DNA from: Formosa undariae
GTDB lineage: Bacteria; Bacteroidota; Bacteroidia; Flavobacteriales; Flavobacteriaceae
Assembly (NCBI RefSeq): GCF_042427615.1
Contig: NZ_JBHMEZ010000012.1
Location: forward strand, 744,001 to 808,000
Reading direction: 5' to 3'
Length of the DNA stretch: 64,000 nt
Positions 1 through 9,679 of the stretch are shown here, piece by piece. The notes under the pieces are model-generated. The model saw only the letters and a list, made by a program, of their open reading frames with translations, made no database searches and was not told the origin of the DNA. The position numbers and the translations under genes are program-made. How positions within the stretch are numbered: the stretch's first letter is position 1; each line of letters starts with the position of its first letter.

Positions 1-2276
1 TGTGTCAGTTTGATAAGCAAACTAATATTGCCCAATCTTACCTCACAAACAATAGCCTAGAAAATGACTTATTTTATCCAATTTCGGCATTAAAATCTCA
101 AAATGATGATCTGTTTTTTGGTGGCTCAAATGGAATGATCCGTTTTTCTCCATCAAGAATTAAAAAAAACCCTAAGCTACCAAAAGCGACAATCACTAAA
201 ATTCATGTCAATAACACAGAGCTTAGTTCACATAAAAATGAACCTTTAAAACTTCATCATACTCAAAATTTTATTGGTTTTCAGTTTACTTCAAACAACT
301 ATATAAATCCTGAAAAAAACGTATTTAAATACAGACTTTTAGGCTTTAATGACCAATGGATAGAAACTGATTATAATGGAAAAGCCAATTTTACAAACAT
401 ACCTCCTAACAACTATATACTAGAAGTTAAAACAGCTAACAACGATGGTGTTTGGAATGAAATCCCCACAAAAATAGCCATAAACATAACCCCTCCAATT
501 TGGCAACGGTGGTATGCTTATTTAGCATATGGCATAGTAATTCTTTCGTCTGTCTATTTTTTTAGAAAACAAATTATAAATAGACAAAAGCTGAGGTCTG
601 AAATTAAAATGGAAAAAATACATCGTGAGAATGAGGAGCAATTACACCAAATGAAGCTTCAGTTTTTCACAAATATTTCTCATGAATTTAGAACCCCATT
701 AACGTTAATACAAGGTCCTGTAAATAGATTATTAAAAACACCATTAGACAATGAGCCGGCTAACAAGCAACTACTGCTAATTAAAAACAACACAGATAGA
801 TTATTACGCTTAATTAATCAATTTCTAGATTTTAGGAGAGCGGATTCTGGAAAATTAAAACTTCTTCCAGTGAATGCAGATGTTGTCTCTTTCTGTAAAA
901 ATGTATACTATTGCTTTGAAGAATATGCCATCCAAAATGGGTTCCACTTTCAATTTATATCGGATAATCCAAATTTAGAAATAGATTTTGACACCGATAA
1001 ATTAGATAAAGTTTTGGTAAACCTGCTCTCTAATGCTTTTAAATACGCTCCAAATAATGGTACTATTACAGTATCTATCAAAAATAACGACAAGCCTATT
1101 TTTAACCCAGATTGGAATATCTACACTGTAGGAGAAGCCATTAATGACGACTTTGTTTCTATAAGTATTTCGGATTCTGGCTATGGAATTCCAGAAAAAA
1201 TACTCCCTCAAATATTTGAACGCTTTTTTCAGACTGAAAATAATTATAACAAAGGCACAGGTATTGGTCTTTCCTTATCGACCAATTATATTGATATGCA
1301 TAATGGCCAATTAATTGTAAGCACCTTAGAAGGCAAAGGTTCTGTGTTTTGCATTTGTATCCCTAAACATCAAGAAAACACTATAAAAAACAGCGCTTAT
1401 AGTTTAAAAAATGATGAAAACAGCAGTTTTACGTTTGAAGCATCTCACAGTATTAAAACAGATGTTAATACCGAAGAGCCTTCTAACAATCAGGATGCTT
1501 TAATACTCATTACCGAGGACAACCCAGAATTACTGGACTTTTTATCCAGTAGTTTACAAAATCATTTTAGAATTGCAACCGCTAAAAACGGAAAAGAAGC
1601 TTACCAACAAACCCATTCCTTATTCCCTGATTTAGTTATATCCGATATTATGATGCCAGAAATGGATGGTGTAGAATTATGTGCCAAAATTAAAAACGAT
1701 ATTAGAATCAGTCATACACCTGTTATTTTATTAACGGCTTTAGATACCATTAAAGACAGAATTACGGGTATTAATTCTGGAGCAGACATTTACATTTCTA
1801 AACCTTTTAACGAAGATGTTTTGGTCGCTCAAATTCATAATTTATTAAATTCAAGAAAAGCACTTAGATCACTGTTCACGTCGCAACAAGATGTTTGGGA
1901 AAATAATATTGAGGTTTTAGATTTAGATAAAAAATTACTAATAAGTGCAATCAGTGCTGTGGAAAAAAACATGAGCAATCCTGATTTTACAGTAGAAGAT
2001 TTAGCTGAAAAACTACATTTAAGCAGGACACATTTACACAGAAAACTGACTTCGTTAACAGATCAATCGGCTACCGAATTTATTAGAAGTATTCGCTTAA
2101 AACATGCTGTTGAACTTATGAAACAAGGAAAATACTTAGTGAATGAAATTGGTTATGCTGTTGGCTTTAACTCACATAATTACTTTTCAAAATCCTTTAA
2201 AAAGCAATATGGAAAAACACCATCTGAGTTTATTAAGGAAAATTTTGATGACGCATGTCCAAAACAAAATAGTTAA
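1..2276 (+). CDS. Hybrid two-component sensor/response regulator (HTCS), 5' end missing
   Basis: The reading frame is open from base 3, so this is the C-terminal 757 residues of a longer protein, and the ATG at 135 is internal. The first residues (FFGGSNGM just before that ATG) look like the last beta-propeller repeat of the periplasmic sensor. Then follow a Y_Y_Y domain, one membrane helix (about bases 490-560), a HisKA box with HEFRTPLTL, an ATPase domain (NLLSNAFKYAP, DSGYGIP, GTGIGLSLS), a receiver domain (SDIMMPEMDG, ISKPF) and a C-terminal AraC-type helix-turn-helix. HTCS proteins sense oligosaccharides in the periplasm and switch on polysaccharide-utilisation genes. The convergent neighbour is a carbohydrate-binding-like secreted protein, which fits but does not prove that role. 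The ligand cannot be told because the sensor is cut off. Confidence 0.93.
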   Translation, partial: CQFDKQTNIAQSYLTNNSLENDLFYPISALKSQNDDLFFGGSNGMIRFSPSRIKKNPKLPKATITKIHVNNTELSSHKNEPLKLHHTQNFIGFQFTSNNYINPEKNVFKYRLLGFNDQWIETDYNGKANFTNIPPNNYILEVKTANNDGVWNEIPTKIAINITPPIWQRWYAYLAYGIVILSSVYFFRKQIINRQKLRSEIKMEKIHRENEEQLHQMKLQFFTNISHEFRTPLTLIQGPVNRLLKTPLDNEPANKQLLLIKNNTDRLLRLINQFLDFRRADSGKLKLLPVNADVVSFCKNVYYCFEEYAIQNGFHFQFISDNPNLEIDFDTDKLDKVLVNLLSNAFKYAPNNGTITVSIKNNDKPIFNPDWNIYTVGEAINDDFVSISISDSGYGIPEKILPQIFERFFQTENNYNKGTGIGLSLSTNYIDMHNGQLIVSTLEGKGSVFCICIPKHQENTIKNSAYSLKNDENSSFTFEASHSIKTDVNTEEPSNNQDALILITEDNPELLDFLSSSLQNHFRIATAKNGKEAYQQTHSLFPDLVISDIMMPEMDGVELCAKIKNDIRISHTPVILLTALDTIKDRITGINSGADIYISKPFNEDVLVAQIHNLLNSRKALRSLFTSQQDVWENNIEVLDLDKKLLISAISAVEKNMSNPDFTVEDLAEKLHLSRTHLHRKLTSLTDQSATEFIRSIRLKHAVELMKQGKYLVNEIGYAVGFNSHNYFSKSFKKQYGKTPSEFIKENFDDACPKQNS

Positions 2277-2423
2277 ATTGAACATGACTATTGGCCTCTT
2301 TAAATCGACTATAATACCTTGAAAAGATAATAAAGATATAATAGCGTTAATATCATAGTAAAGAAATCATCTGGTTAAATTAAGCTATAAAACAATACTT
2401 TATTATTTGAGTAATGACGACTA

Positions 2424-2460
2424 AAAAAGGCTTAGGATATAATTAATCCCAAGCCTTTTT
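2424..2460. terminator. Bidirectional terminator between convergent genes
   Basis: A hairpin with one mismatch (AAAAAGGCTT... and ...AAGCCTTTTT) is flanked by A-runs and T-runs. It lies between the HTCS gene and the convergent secreted-protein gene, so it can serve both. Confidence 0.75.
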
Positions 2461-2560
2461 AAATAACTTCAATCCAACAAGAACCTATACCCATTAATTA
2501 ATTGCATAGGTAAAGACACGATCTAAAATCAATTATAAAGTGATATTATATGCTATAAAA

Positions 2561-3403
2561 TTATAGTTTAATCAATTTCTTAACACTTAATTTTCCTTGT
2601 TCATTTTCAACATTTACAATATATATACCTGATTGAAACGAAGACGTATCAATTCTCAATTTATTGGAACTAACGTTGTTATTATTAAAAATCATACTCC
2701 CACTAATAGAAAATATTTCCACATTACTTATACTAGCGTTAGGACTATGGATAACAAAAGAATCTTGAGTTGGATTAGGAAACATTGTAAACCTTGATTT
2801 AATTTCATCTTCAACACCTAAAGTAGTTCCTACTATAGTTATATATGCCGCAGGACCATTTTCGGTATTTTCTTTATCCAAAAATCTAAAAGTGTCATTC
2901 GTTGCAGAGGCATCGGTTAACACTAAGGAAACTATTTTGTCTCCTGCTAGTTGTGCTTTAATATAACTAGTAATATCTATTTCAAAATCTTGATATAAAT
3001 CATCAACATCACCAGGTGTTGCAAAAGTTCCAATAACTGTAGATATTGCAGGAGCATTATTCCATGTTAAAGTAGACTCCGTCCATGCATCGTCGGCAAC
3101 TTCAAATACAGACACATCAAACGATCCTCCGAAGGACTGATTCCCATGCACATGTAATACAGCTGAAGTTATAGCGTTAAAAGTACTAAGGTCGAACTTT
3201 AAAAAGGCATGTCTAGAAAAGTCTAGATTTCCGCTTGAGCTCTCTTTTACTTCTATAATTTTACCATTATAATTGATATCTCCATTACCGCCTCCTCTCA
3301 CATAACTATCTTCTGACACGGTAATATCTGTTTGAGAATACCCTACACAGGTAATTAATAACAAAGAAAGTAATTGAATTTTTTTAAAGTAATTTTTTTT
3401 CAT
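2561..3403 (-). CDS. Secreted DNRLRE/CBM96-like protein with type IX secretion tail
   Basis: This 280-residue protein has a signal peptide (about residues 1-23, ending GYSQ). It is followed by one beta-sandwich domain with the pattern of the DNRLRE/CBM96 family: a D-SYVRGG start, FLKFDLS, a WTESTLTWNNAP segment, and a final block at about 170-190. The last 80 residues form a type A type IX sorting domain (MFPNPTQDSF, then SGIYIVNV and KKLIKL). The family occurs as carbohydrate-binding modules on alginate- or glycan-degrading enzymes. Here no catalytic domain is present, so a surface glycan-binding role is inference. It converges on the HTCS gene and may belong to the same glycan-use locus. 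Confidence 0.82.
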   Translation of the reverse strand: MKKNYFKKIQLLSLLLITCVGYSQTDITVSEDSYVRGGGNGDINYNGKIIEVKESSSGNLDFSRHAFLKFDLSTFNAITSAVLHVHGNQSFGGSFDVSVFEVADDAWTESTLTWNNAPAISTVIGTFATPGDVDDLYQDFEIDITSYIKAQLAGDKIVSLVLTDASATNDTFRFLDKENTENGPAAYITIVGTTLGVEDEIKSRFTMFPNPTQDSFVIHSPNASISNVEIFSISGSMIFNNNNVSSNKLRIDTSSFQSGIYIVNVENEQGKLSVKKLIKL

Positions 3404-3447
3404 AATAAATAAATTTTAAGATTAATTATTTTAAACAAGTAATAAAC

Positions 3448-3475
3448 CAAAGTTATTACGTTGATTTAAAAACAT
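3448..3475 (-). promoter_or_regulatory. Predicted promoter of the DNRLRE/CBM96-like gene
   Basis: Read on the minus strand, a perfect Bacteroidetes -7 element TAACTTTG lies at 3455-3448. An ATG triplet sits 17 bases upstream, one mismatch from the TTG -33 element. The start codon is about 45 bases downstream. Prediction from consensus only. Confidence 0.4.
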
Positions 3476-3855
3476 CTAGCACAACTGTTCCACATCATTA
3501 GCAATTGTAATTTATAGAGGAACATATGTATCATAAAACAACATATGTGCTAATTAAAAATTAGTCTTAGGTTCGGCATAAGAAAAAACGGGAGAATTAT
3601 ATCTCTAATTTATTTAAAAACACAAGCCTTTTATACGACTAAATAGACATCATTTACCTATTTCACCATTAACAATAATCTTATCTTAATTCGAAATACT
3701 GTTCACTCTTAAAGTATAGATTTCAGCTACCACTTTATTTTTTTAATGGGAAGTGTAATGTTGCAATGCCATTAAAAACACTATCGTACAGATTAAAGGA
3801 GGAAACTAGACCATATAATATTATACTACTTTCTACTCCCCAAAGATGTTAATAT

Positions 3856-3897
3856 AAAAAAAAGCTTACAGCCTCAATTCCTTGATTTTGTAAGCTT
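3856..3897 (-). terminator. Terminator of the DUF1254 lipoprotein gene
   Basis: Perfect 9-bp stem AAGCTTACA / TGTAAGCTT, followed on the minus strand by a run of eight T, 40 bases after the stop codon. Confidence 0.75.
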
Positions 3898-3936
3898 GAT
3901 ATTTTATATCTATTAATTTAAATAAAAAAGAGTTAG

Positions 3937-5361
3937 TTAATTTTTAAGAAGATTTAATGCTGGTCGTTTCCAACTACCATCTAATGCAGCCTCTTTTGCC
4001 CAGTACAGTCTCATAATTGTTACAAATGGCCCTTTTGGAGCTGGTAGCCAATTAGATTCTTTTGCTTTGCCAGGAGATTCATTCTGGATATATAGCGTTA
4101 TCCCTCCATCCTTATCTTTTACGAAACTAGGTAACATAGGAGAATTCAATAAATACCGATTAATAGGATTTTCTACTAATAAACTCTCTGGCAATTTATA
4201 CATGGTTAAAGACCAAAATGCATTTACAGGAGGTAATTCACCTTCTGCAAAATGCAAAGTATACTTATTTGTAGTCGCATCTAGTTTATTTCCATCAGAA
4301 TCTACAGCATAAAAAGGATACATTGCTTCTTCCTTGGAATTACCATAAATACCTAAAACAGCGGCTGCCATTCGTTTTAAATAGTCGTTTTTTAAATATG
4401 CTCTAGTTCCAAATAAATCACCTGATGTAATTTCTCCACCGTCTATTTTCTTTTTTATTTCTGCAAAATCCACCGCCCAAGCGTCGTGCATTCCTTTTTG
4501 CATAGCTTTCTGCACTTCCGGACTTAGTTTTTGAACATCAAATTCCAAGCCTGTACCAATTCCAATTTTTGCAAAACGCTCCATTAAAGCTTTTTCTGTT
4601 GGGTTTACGGGACAATACTGCAAAGCAAAATTCATAATACGAAAGAAGTCTAATGACGTTTTTTGTTCTTCGGGAGATAGCGGATTTATAAAATCTATCT
4701 TCGAAATGTCTGTTGGAGATTGCGAATTTATAAAAGACGATAAAGGTTCCATTTTGTAGGTTGCCTGAATTTCTTTGACCTTTTCGATATCTTCAGGATC
4801 AAAAAGTTGCGTGCGATAAACGGCAGAAATCAAATTGGTTTCAGATTTAACAACTCTATCTATACCTTCGGGAATTTCTCCGTTCCAGTCGGGACCAGTA
4901 ATAAGATAACTACCTGCTTTGTTTCCAGAAGTACGCGTACCTAAATAATCGAAATTAAAAGTATAAGCATCAATAAACTGCACGCTATAGTAGCGATTTG
5001 ATTCAATCTCAGGAAATGTGAGTACAATAGGTTCTGCTCGCAGATCTAAACCAGACCACGAATAGGGTGTATCGGAATTTGGTGTCTGTACCGCAATATC
5101 TTTAGGTGTAAATACACGGGCTATATTCCCCAAATGATTCCATGATGCTTTAAATTCTGAACTAGTGCTATCTTCATAATAATCGTATTGAATACGATAA
5201 TTATCCACCATAGGGAAACCGTAAATGTATGCTTCTTTGGTTATTGCTGTTATTGAATCTAATGGCAACTCAGAAGATTCCACAGTTTCTTTTTTGTCTT
5301 TGCTTTGATTACAAGAAAACATAATCAACACGGTAAATAGTAAAGTGTAGGCTTTTTTCAT
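3937..5361 (-). CDS. DUF1254/DUF1214 domain lipoprotein
   Basis: The 474-residue product begins with a lipoprotein signal (LIMFSC, lipid Cys at residue 17). An N-terminal DUF1254 domain starts with EAYIYGFPMVDNYR (about residue 45). A C-terminal DUF1214 domain contains FWSLTMYKLPE, NRYLLNSPM and the terminal APKGPF and LYWAKEA blocks. Such proteins are widespread in bacteria, and their biochemical function is not established. The domain pair and length are normal for the family. The gene has its own downstream terminator and no operon partner; upstream are the two tRNA genes on the same strand. Assignment to the family is firm, function unknown. Confidence 0.88.
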   Translation of the reverse strand: MKKAYTLLFTVLIMFSCNQSKDKKETVESSELPLDSITAITKEAYIYGFPMVDNYRIQYDYYEDSTSSEFKASWNHLGNIARVFTPKDIAVQTPNSDTPYSWSGLDLRAEPIVLTFPEIESNRYYSVQFIDAYTFNFDYLGTRTSGNKAGSYLITGPDWNGEIPEGIDRVVKSETNLISAVYRTQLFDPEDIEKVKEIQATYKMEPLSSFINSQSPTDISKIDFINPLSPEEQKTSLDFFRIMNFALQYCPVNPTEKALMERFAKIGIGTGLEFDVQKLSPEVQKAMQKGMHDAWAVDFAEIKKKIDGGEITSGDLFGTRAYLKNDYLKRMAAAVLGIYGNSKEEAMYPFYAVDSDGNKLDATTNKYTLHFAEGELPPVNAFWSLTMYKLPESLLVENPINRYLLNSPMLPSFVKDKDGGITLYIQNESPGKAKESNWLPAPKGPFVTIMRLYWAKEAALDGSWKRPALNLLKN

Positions 5362-5916
5362 AATTCAATTGTTAGTTTTAATATATCAGAACTTATTTAG
5401 CACTGTTACACACAGGTGCATATTAAATTAAGTCTCTAATATCATATACTTTAAATATATTCAATTAAGTCAAGATATGAAAATCATGCATTCATTTTTG
5501 ACGGAGAAACTTAATTTATTTTTGTTTGCTATAATAATTTTTAAATACGAAAAGAGACAAAGAAAAGGTGATCCCTGTATTACGAAACTCTATTCATGAA
5601 AGTAAAATGTAATCATTCGTAATTGCTTACAGAAACCTCAGTTTTTAAGTCCCAATTAGCCTATAGAAGCTTTGGCCTTAAACTAATACTAGCTCTTTTC
5701 CAATTAAGGTTATTGTTGAATAAATAGTTGCTAGATTATTTTACCCGAAAGACAATTATCTAGAACAAGGCCCTGAAGATGTGTAATGATTGTATCGTCT
5801 TTAAAACGAAAGTCAAATCAACTATTTCTACACACTATTTTATAGTTATAGGATTAAAATATACTGTTGACCGATTAGATTGATAGGAAATCAATTTAAA
5901 TAAATAGCCTAAAACT
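5362..5916. other. Intergenic region, about 555 bp
   Basis: No convincing gene was found. A 40-codon frame from 5477 to 5599 on the plus strand has a hydrophobic middle but no recognisable family, and I do not call it. The region separates the DUF1254 gene from the tRNA pair and ends at the tRNA terminator. Confidence 0.5.
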
Positions 5917-5952
5917 AAAAAAAGCCTTACAGTAACTGTAAAGCTTTTTTTT
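5917..5952 (-). terminator. Terminator of the tRNA-Ser/tRNA-Pro unit
   Basis: Hairpin with arms AAAGCTTTACAG and CTGTAAGGCTTT (one mismatch), followed on the minus strand by a T-run. It begins directly after the 3' end of tRNA-Pro. Confidence 0.75.
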
Positions 5953-5954
5953 CG

Positions 5955-6029
5955 TCGGGGTGGCAGGATTCGAACCTGCGGCCTCCACGTCCCAAACGTG
6001 GCGCGATAACCGGGCTACGCTACACCCCG
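5955..6029 (-). tRNA. tRNA-Pro(TGG)
   Basis: Read on the minus strand, the acceptor arms CGGGGTG and CACCCCG pair. The anticodon arm is CCACG-TTTGGGA-CGTGG, giving anticodon TGG, and the T arm carries GGTTCGAATCC. The discriminator base is A, and CCA is not encoded. It is cotranscribed after tRNA-Ser(GCT), 53 bases away. Confidence 0.97.
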
Positions 6030-6082
6030 AGGTGTATGTTATCTTTAAATTCCCGATATTAATATTTAAAGACTTTAATTCG

Positions 6083-6166
6083 CGGAGAGACAGGGACTCG
6101 AACCCTGGCGACACTTACGCGTCGACAGATTAGCAATCTGCTCCATTACCACTCTGGCACCTCTCC
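6083..6166 (-). tRNA. tRNA-Ser(GCT)
   Basis: Read on the minus strand, the acceptor GGAGAGG pairs with TCTCTCC and the discriminator is G, as expected for serine. The anticodon loop TTGCTAA gives anticodon GCT. The long variable arm (GTCGACGCGTAAGTGTCGC region) is the class II mark of tRNA-Ser, and the T arm is CAGGG-TTCGAGT-CCCTG. It is the first gene of a two-tRNA unit. Confidence 0.97.
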
Positions 6167-6200
6167 TAAACTTATGAACGTTGCAATAATTTTGCGAGTG

Positions 6201-6231
6201 CAAAAATAGGACTTGTTATTAAATATTACAA
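6201..6231 (-). promoter_or_regulatory. Predicted promoter of the tRNA unit
   Basis: On the minus strand a TTG (6231-6229) is followed after 20 bases by TATTTTTG (6208-6201), matching the Bacteroidetes -33/-7 consensus. The mature tRNA-Ser starts 35 bases downstream. Confidence 0.5.
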
Positions 6232-6257
6232 CCTTTTTTGAACTTTTTTTATAAAAA

Positions 6258-8309
6258 TTATTCAGGGTATTCTATTCTTAAATGGTAAATGTTTGCTAGC
6301 TTGAGTTTTAGCACTTTTTTAATGGATTGAATTTCTTTAAATGTGATATTAGAATTTAGAAATTGCCCCTCGTCCATCTGCTTATCGATAATATTCTCTA
6401 CAAAAGCATCAATTTTTGTTGATGTTGGCTCTTTTAGACTTTTAGAAGCCGCTTCTACACTATCACACATCATTAAAATCGCAGTTTCTTTACTAAATGG
6501 CTTCGGACCTAAATATCTAAAATCGTCCATATTAACCTCATCTGGATTCGATTTTTTCTCCATCATATAAAAATAGTAAACGACACTCGTCCCATGATGC
6601 GTTCTTATAAAATCGATAACACGATCTGGCAAGTTATTTTTCTTTCCAATTTCAATACCATTTAAAACATGGTCTACGATAATTTTAGCACTTTCCTTAG
6701 GCGCTAATTCGTCGTGTGCATTTATTCCGGTCGATTGATTTTCTGTGAAATACGTAGGGTTCTTCATTTTACCAATATCATGGTACAAAGCACCAACACG
6801 CATCAACATACTATTCGCTCCAATTTCATTCGCACAAGCTTCAGCTAAATTGGCTACGTTTAAGGAATGATGAAATGTTCCGGGTGCCTTTTCAGCTAAT
6901 TCTTTTAATAACTTGGTGTTGGTATCTGTAAGCTCTAACAAGGAGACGTCTGATACTAATCCGAACATTTTCTCGTAGGCATAAATTAAAGGCTGCACAA
7001 ATAAGGTTGCCAAACCACATAGAATAAACATTAAAAATGTTTCCCATTTTAAATTATCGATACTTCCTTCGTGAATCACGAAAAACGCAAAATAAGCGAT
7101 GATATATACAATTGTAATTTGCCCTACCGAAATAAATAAATTCGCACGTTTATATAATTCTGAAACTGTTAAAATCGTTACAATCCCCGCAATAATTTGA
7201 AGGAACATATACTCGTAACTATTCGGAACAATAGATCCTAATAACAACATTGTAACCACATGCGTAAAAAGTCCTAATCGGGCATCGAAAAAGGCCTTTA
7301 AAACCAAAGGAAGAATACAAATAGGCACCACATAAATGTAATGCGCATTATAATTAACAACCAACGAGGTTATAAACACCATAAATAAGACGTTAAAGAA
7401 AATAAAGGTGACTTTATTATTATTCTCGAAAACATCCCGTCTGTATTTTCTTAAAAACAACAGTAACATTAATAAGGCTAGAGATACTAAAACCGTATAA
7501 GCAAAGACAATCCAGTTATAGTTAGAGGCATTCCAAACCTGAGATTCGTATTCTGATTCCAAAGATTTTAGAACTTGAAACTTATCACCTTCTACGACTT
7601 CACCCTTCGAAATTAGAAGCGTTTCTTTTTCTATACTTCCGCGTGTATAGGATATTTTATTAAGTTCTTCGTCTAAAGCACGCTCTGTAAATTCCTTATT
7701 ATAAGTTAAATTTGGCTGAATAACATCGTAATATACAGAAAGAAATTGCTTTTCATAAGCACTCAAATTATGATCAGAAAGGGTCTTAATAATTAAAGGT
7801 TTAATATTCTCTTGCTTGACCAAATTTGAATATTCTGCACTGACCTTTTCAACTCGATTTTCTAATAAAACAACTGTACTTTTTGCATTGAAACCATTCT
7901 CTTCATGTAGCACACCATAATTATAGAAATCATTCAGGATTTTTGTTCCTTCATTAAAAAGCGCTCTATAATCCGATCGTGGGATTGAATCTGAAATACT
8001 CTCATTAAAGGTGATTTTATAATCTTTAAACACCTGTTCTTTAATACCGCTATCAATATCGAAATAACGAATAGCACTTGCTTTTACAGCCTGCTGCTCA
8101 GTCGAGATTTCTTCATTGCTTTTTTTAATCGCAAAATTAAATGGTGCATATAAATTTTCGGACTGCCAAGGTTTACCTTTTTCAAAATCATATTTAAACC
8201 GGCCACTTTTAGGAAACAAGTATACAATTAGAAACGTAGTACATATAAAAAGTAGTATTTTATATAACAAAGTATGGTTCCTGTATAAGGTATTTACAAA
8301 GTCTTTCAT
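6258..8309 (-). CDS. pgpH: 7TM-HD hydrolase, PgpH-type cyclic-di-AMP phosphodiesterase
   Basis: This integral membrane protein has an N-terminal helix (after MKDFVNTLYRNH), an extracytoplasmic 7TMR-HDED domain to about residue 260, seven hydrophobic helices (about 270-450) and a cytoplasmic HD domain with TFHHSLNV (near 479) and GALYHDIGKM (near 507). In characterised relatives this architecture hydrolyses c-di-AMP to pApA. The activity here is inferred from family. I chose the ATG at 8309. An upstream ATG at 8327 lies next to a perfect -7 element (TACATTTG, 8335-8328, minus strand), so it would be at or before the transcript start. The gene is divergent from the thiolase and has no clear operon partner. 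Confidence 0.87.
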   Translation of the reverse strand: MKDFVNTLYRNHTLLYKILLFICTTFLIVYLFPKSGRFKYDFEKGKPWQSENLYAPFNFAIKKSNEEISTEQQAVKASAIRYFDIDSGIKEQVFKDYKITFNESISDSIPRSDYRALFNEGTKILNDFYNYGVLHEENGFNAKSTVVLLENRVEKVSAEYSNLVKQENIKPLIIKTLSDHNLSAYEKQFLSVYYDVIQPNLTYNKEFTERALDEELNKISYTRGSIEKETLLISKGEVVEGDKFQVLKSLESEYESQVWNASNYNWIVFAYTVLVSLALLMLLLFLRKYRRDVFENNNKVTFIFFNVLFMVFITSLVVNYNAHYIYVVPICILPLVLKAFFDARLGLFTHVVTMLLLGSIVPNSYEYMFLQIIAGIVTILTVSELYKRANLFISVGQITIVYIIAYFAFFVIHEGSIDNLKWETFLMFILCGLATLFVQPLIYAYEKMFGLVSDVSLLELTDTNTKLLKELAEKAPGTFHHSLNVANLAEACANEIGANSMLMRVGALYHDIGKMKNPTYFTENQSTGINAHDELAPKESAKIIVDHVLNGIEIGKKNNLPDRVIDFIRTHHGTSVVYYFYMMEKKSNPDEVNMDDFRYLGPKPFSKETAILMMCDSVEAASKSLKEPTSTKIDAFVENIIDKQMDEGQFLNSNITFKEIQSIKKVLKLKLANIYHLRIEYPE

Positions 8310-8435
8310 GAATAGAGTTAAGTACATCAAATGTAATAAAAATTAAGGCGTTTCGACCCGTTTATAAATAAGGAATCCTTTATAAATCATATTTATTTTA
8401 TTAAATTCGTAACAAACATTCACAAATACATAAAT

Positions 8436-9614
8436 ATGAGCAAAGAAGTCGTTATTGTATCAGCCATCCGTACTCCTATCGGAAGTTTTCTAGGGTCTCT
8501 ATCTACTATTCCTGCTCCAAAATTAGGTGCTATTGCGATTAAAGGTGCACTAGATAAGATTAGTTTAGACGCACATTTAGTAGAAGAAGTTTTTATGGGA
8601 CAAGTACTACAAGCTGGTGCCGGTCAAGCGCCTGCCAAGCAAGCCGCAATTTATGCAGGCATACCCGATACCGTGCCTTGCACAACAGTAAACAAAGTTT
8701 GTGCATCTGGAATGAAAGCCATTATGCTAGCTGCACAAACCATTGCTTTAGGCGATGCCGAAATTGTTGTTGCAGGAGGAATGGAAAACATGAGTATGGT
8801 TCCGCATTATATGCATGCCAGAACCGGTACTAAATTTGGACCAGCGACAGTAACCGACGGACTTCAACAAGATGGATTACTCGATGCTTATAACCAGAAT
8901 GCAATGGGAGTTTGTGCAGATGCTTGTGCTGTAGAACATAAATTTTCCCGCGAAGAACAGGACGCTTACTCCATACAATCGTATTCACGATCTGCTAAAG
9001 CTTGGGAAACCGGAAAATTTGACAATGAAATTGTTTCTGTTGAAATACCTCAGCGACGTGGCGAAGCCTTAATTTTTAGCAGAGATGAAGAATTCACAAA
9101 TGTAAAAATAGATAAAATCTCCATCCTTCGTCCTGCATTTACAAAGGACGGCACAGTTACAGCCGCCAATTCATCTACCATTAACGATGGGGCTGGTGCA
9201 GTCATTTTAATGAGTAAAGACAAAGCGATATCACTAGGTCTAAAACCTCTCGCTGTTATAAAAAGTTATGCCGACGCCTCTCAGGCTTCTGAATGGTTTA
9301 CAACAAGTCCAGCGAAAGCCTTACCAAAAGCATTAGACAAAGCAGGCATAAAACTTGAAGATATAGATTTCTTTGAATTGAATGAAGCTTTTTCTGTTGT
9401 TGGATTGGCCAATATGAAATTGTTAGGATTGACAGATTCAAACGTTAATGTTAATGGTGGTGCGGTTTCTTTAGGTCACCCATTGGGGTGTTCTGGGGTT
9501 AGAATTGTTATTACGTTATTAAACGTACTTGAACAAAATAATGCTAAACTAGGTGCTGCAGCAATTTGTAATGGAGGTGGTGGTGCTTCGGCAATGGTGC
9601 TAGAACGTCTTTAA
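8436..9614 (+). CDS. Acetyl-CoA C-acyltransferase (thiolase)
   Basis: The 392-residue product has the full length of the thiolase family. The acyl-accepting Cys89 is in VNKVCASGMKA, the NEAF motif lies near residue 317, GHPLGCSG near 349 and the C-terminal CNGGGGASAM near 379, so all catalytic elements are present. It condenses two acetyl-CoA to acetoacetyl-CoA or runs the reverse in fatty-acid or short-chain metabolism. The sequence resembles the biosynthetic/AtoB-type acetyltransferases more than FadA, but substrate range cannot be read off. The following NlpC/P60 gene starts 65 bases downstream on the same strand. A 3-hydroxyacyl-CoA dehydrogenase at 62.4 kb could act in the same pathway. 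Confidence 0.93.
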   Translation: MSKEVVIVSAIRTPIGSFLGSLSTIPAPKLGAIAIKGALDKISLDAHLVEEVFMGQVLQAGAGQAPAKQAAIYAGIPDTVPCTTVNKVCASGMKAIMLAAQTIALGDAEIVVAGGMENMSMVPHYMHARTGTKFGPATVTDGLQQDGLLDAYNQNAMGVCADACAVEHKFSREEQDAYSIQSYSRSAKAWETGKFDNEIVSVEIPQRRGEALIFSRDEEFTNVKIDKISILRPAFTKDGTVTAANSSTINDGAGAVILMSKDKAISLGLKPLAVIKSYADASQASEWFTTSPAKALPKALDKAGIKLEDIDFFELNEAFSVVGLANMKLLGLTDSNVNVNGGAVSLGHPLGCSGVRIVITLLNVLEQNNAKLGAAAICNGGGGASAMVLERL

Positions 9615-9679
9615 TTGGAAATATCTTTTTTAAAAACTCATTAAATTCTATATTTAGACCAAAATTCAACAGTTAATTA

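Larger units (their letters stand above)
3404..3936. other. Intergenic region, 533 bp
   Basis: It holds a predicted promoter at its left end and a terminator at its right end. Between them, the minus strand at 3735-3848 is open for 37 codons without a start codon and ends in HFPLKK followed by a stop, which resembles a real protein C-terminus. It may be the remnant of a lost gene. No other feature was seen. Confidence 0.4.

Noticed and set aside
135..137. ATG as the true start of the first gene
   Set aside because: The frame is open to base 3 and the residues before it continue the sensor propeller.
5477..5599. 40-codon frame with a hydrophobic middle
   Set aside because: Too short, no family resemblance, no promoter or neighbour support.
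5896..6114. 72-codon frame on the minus strand
   Set aside because: It runs through tRNA-Pro and part of tRNA-Ser and has no protein-like pattern.
8307..8330. Upstream starts (TTG 8330, ATG 8327) for the PgpH-type gene
   Set aside because: A perfect -7 element overlaps them; ATG 8309 gives the usual MKDFVN start.
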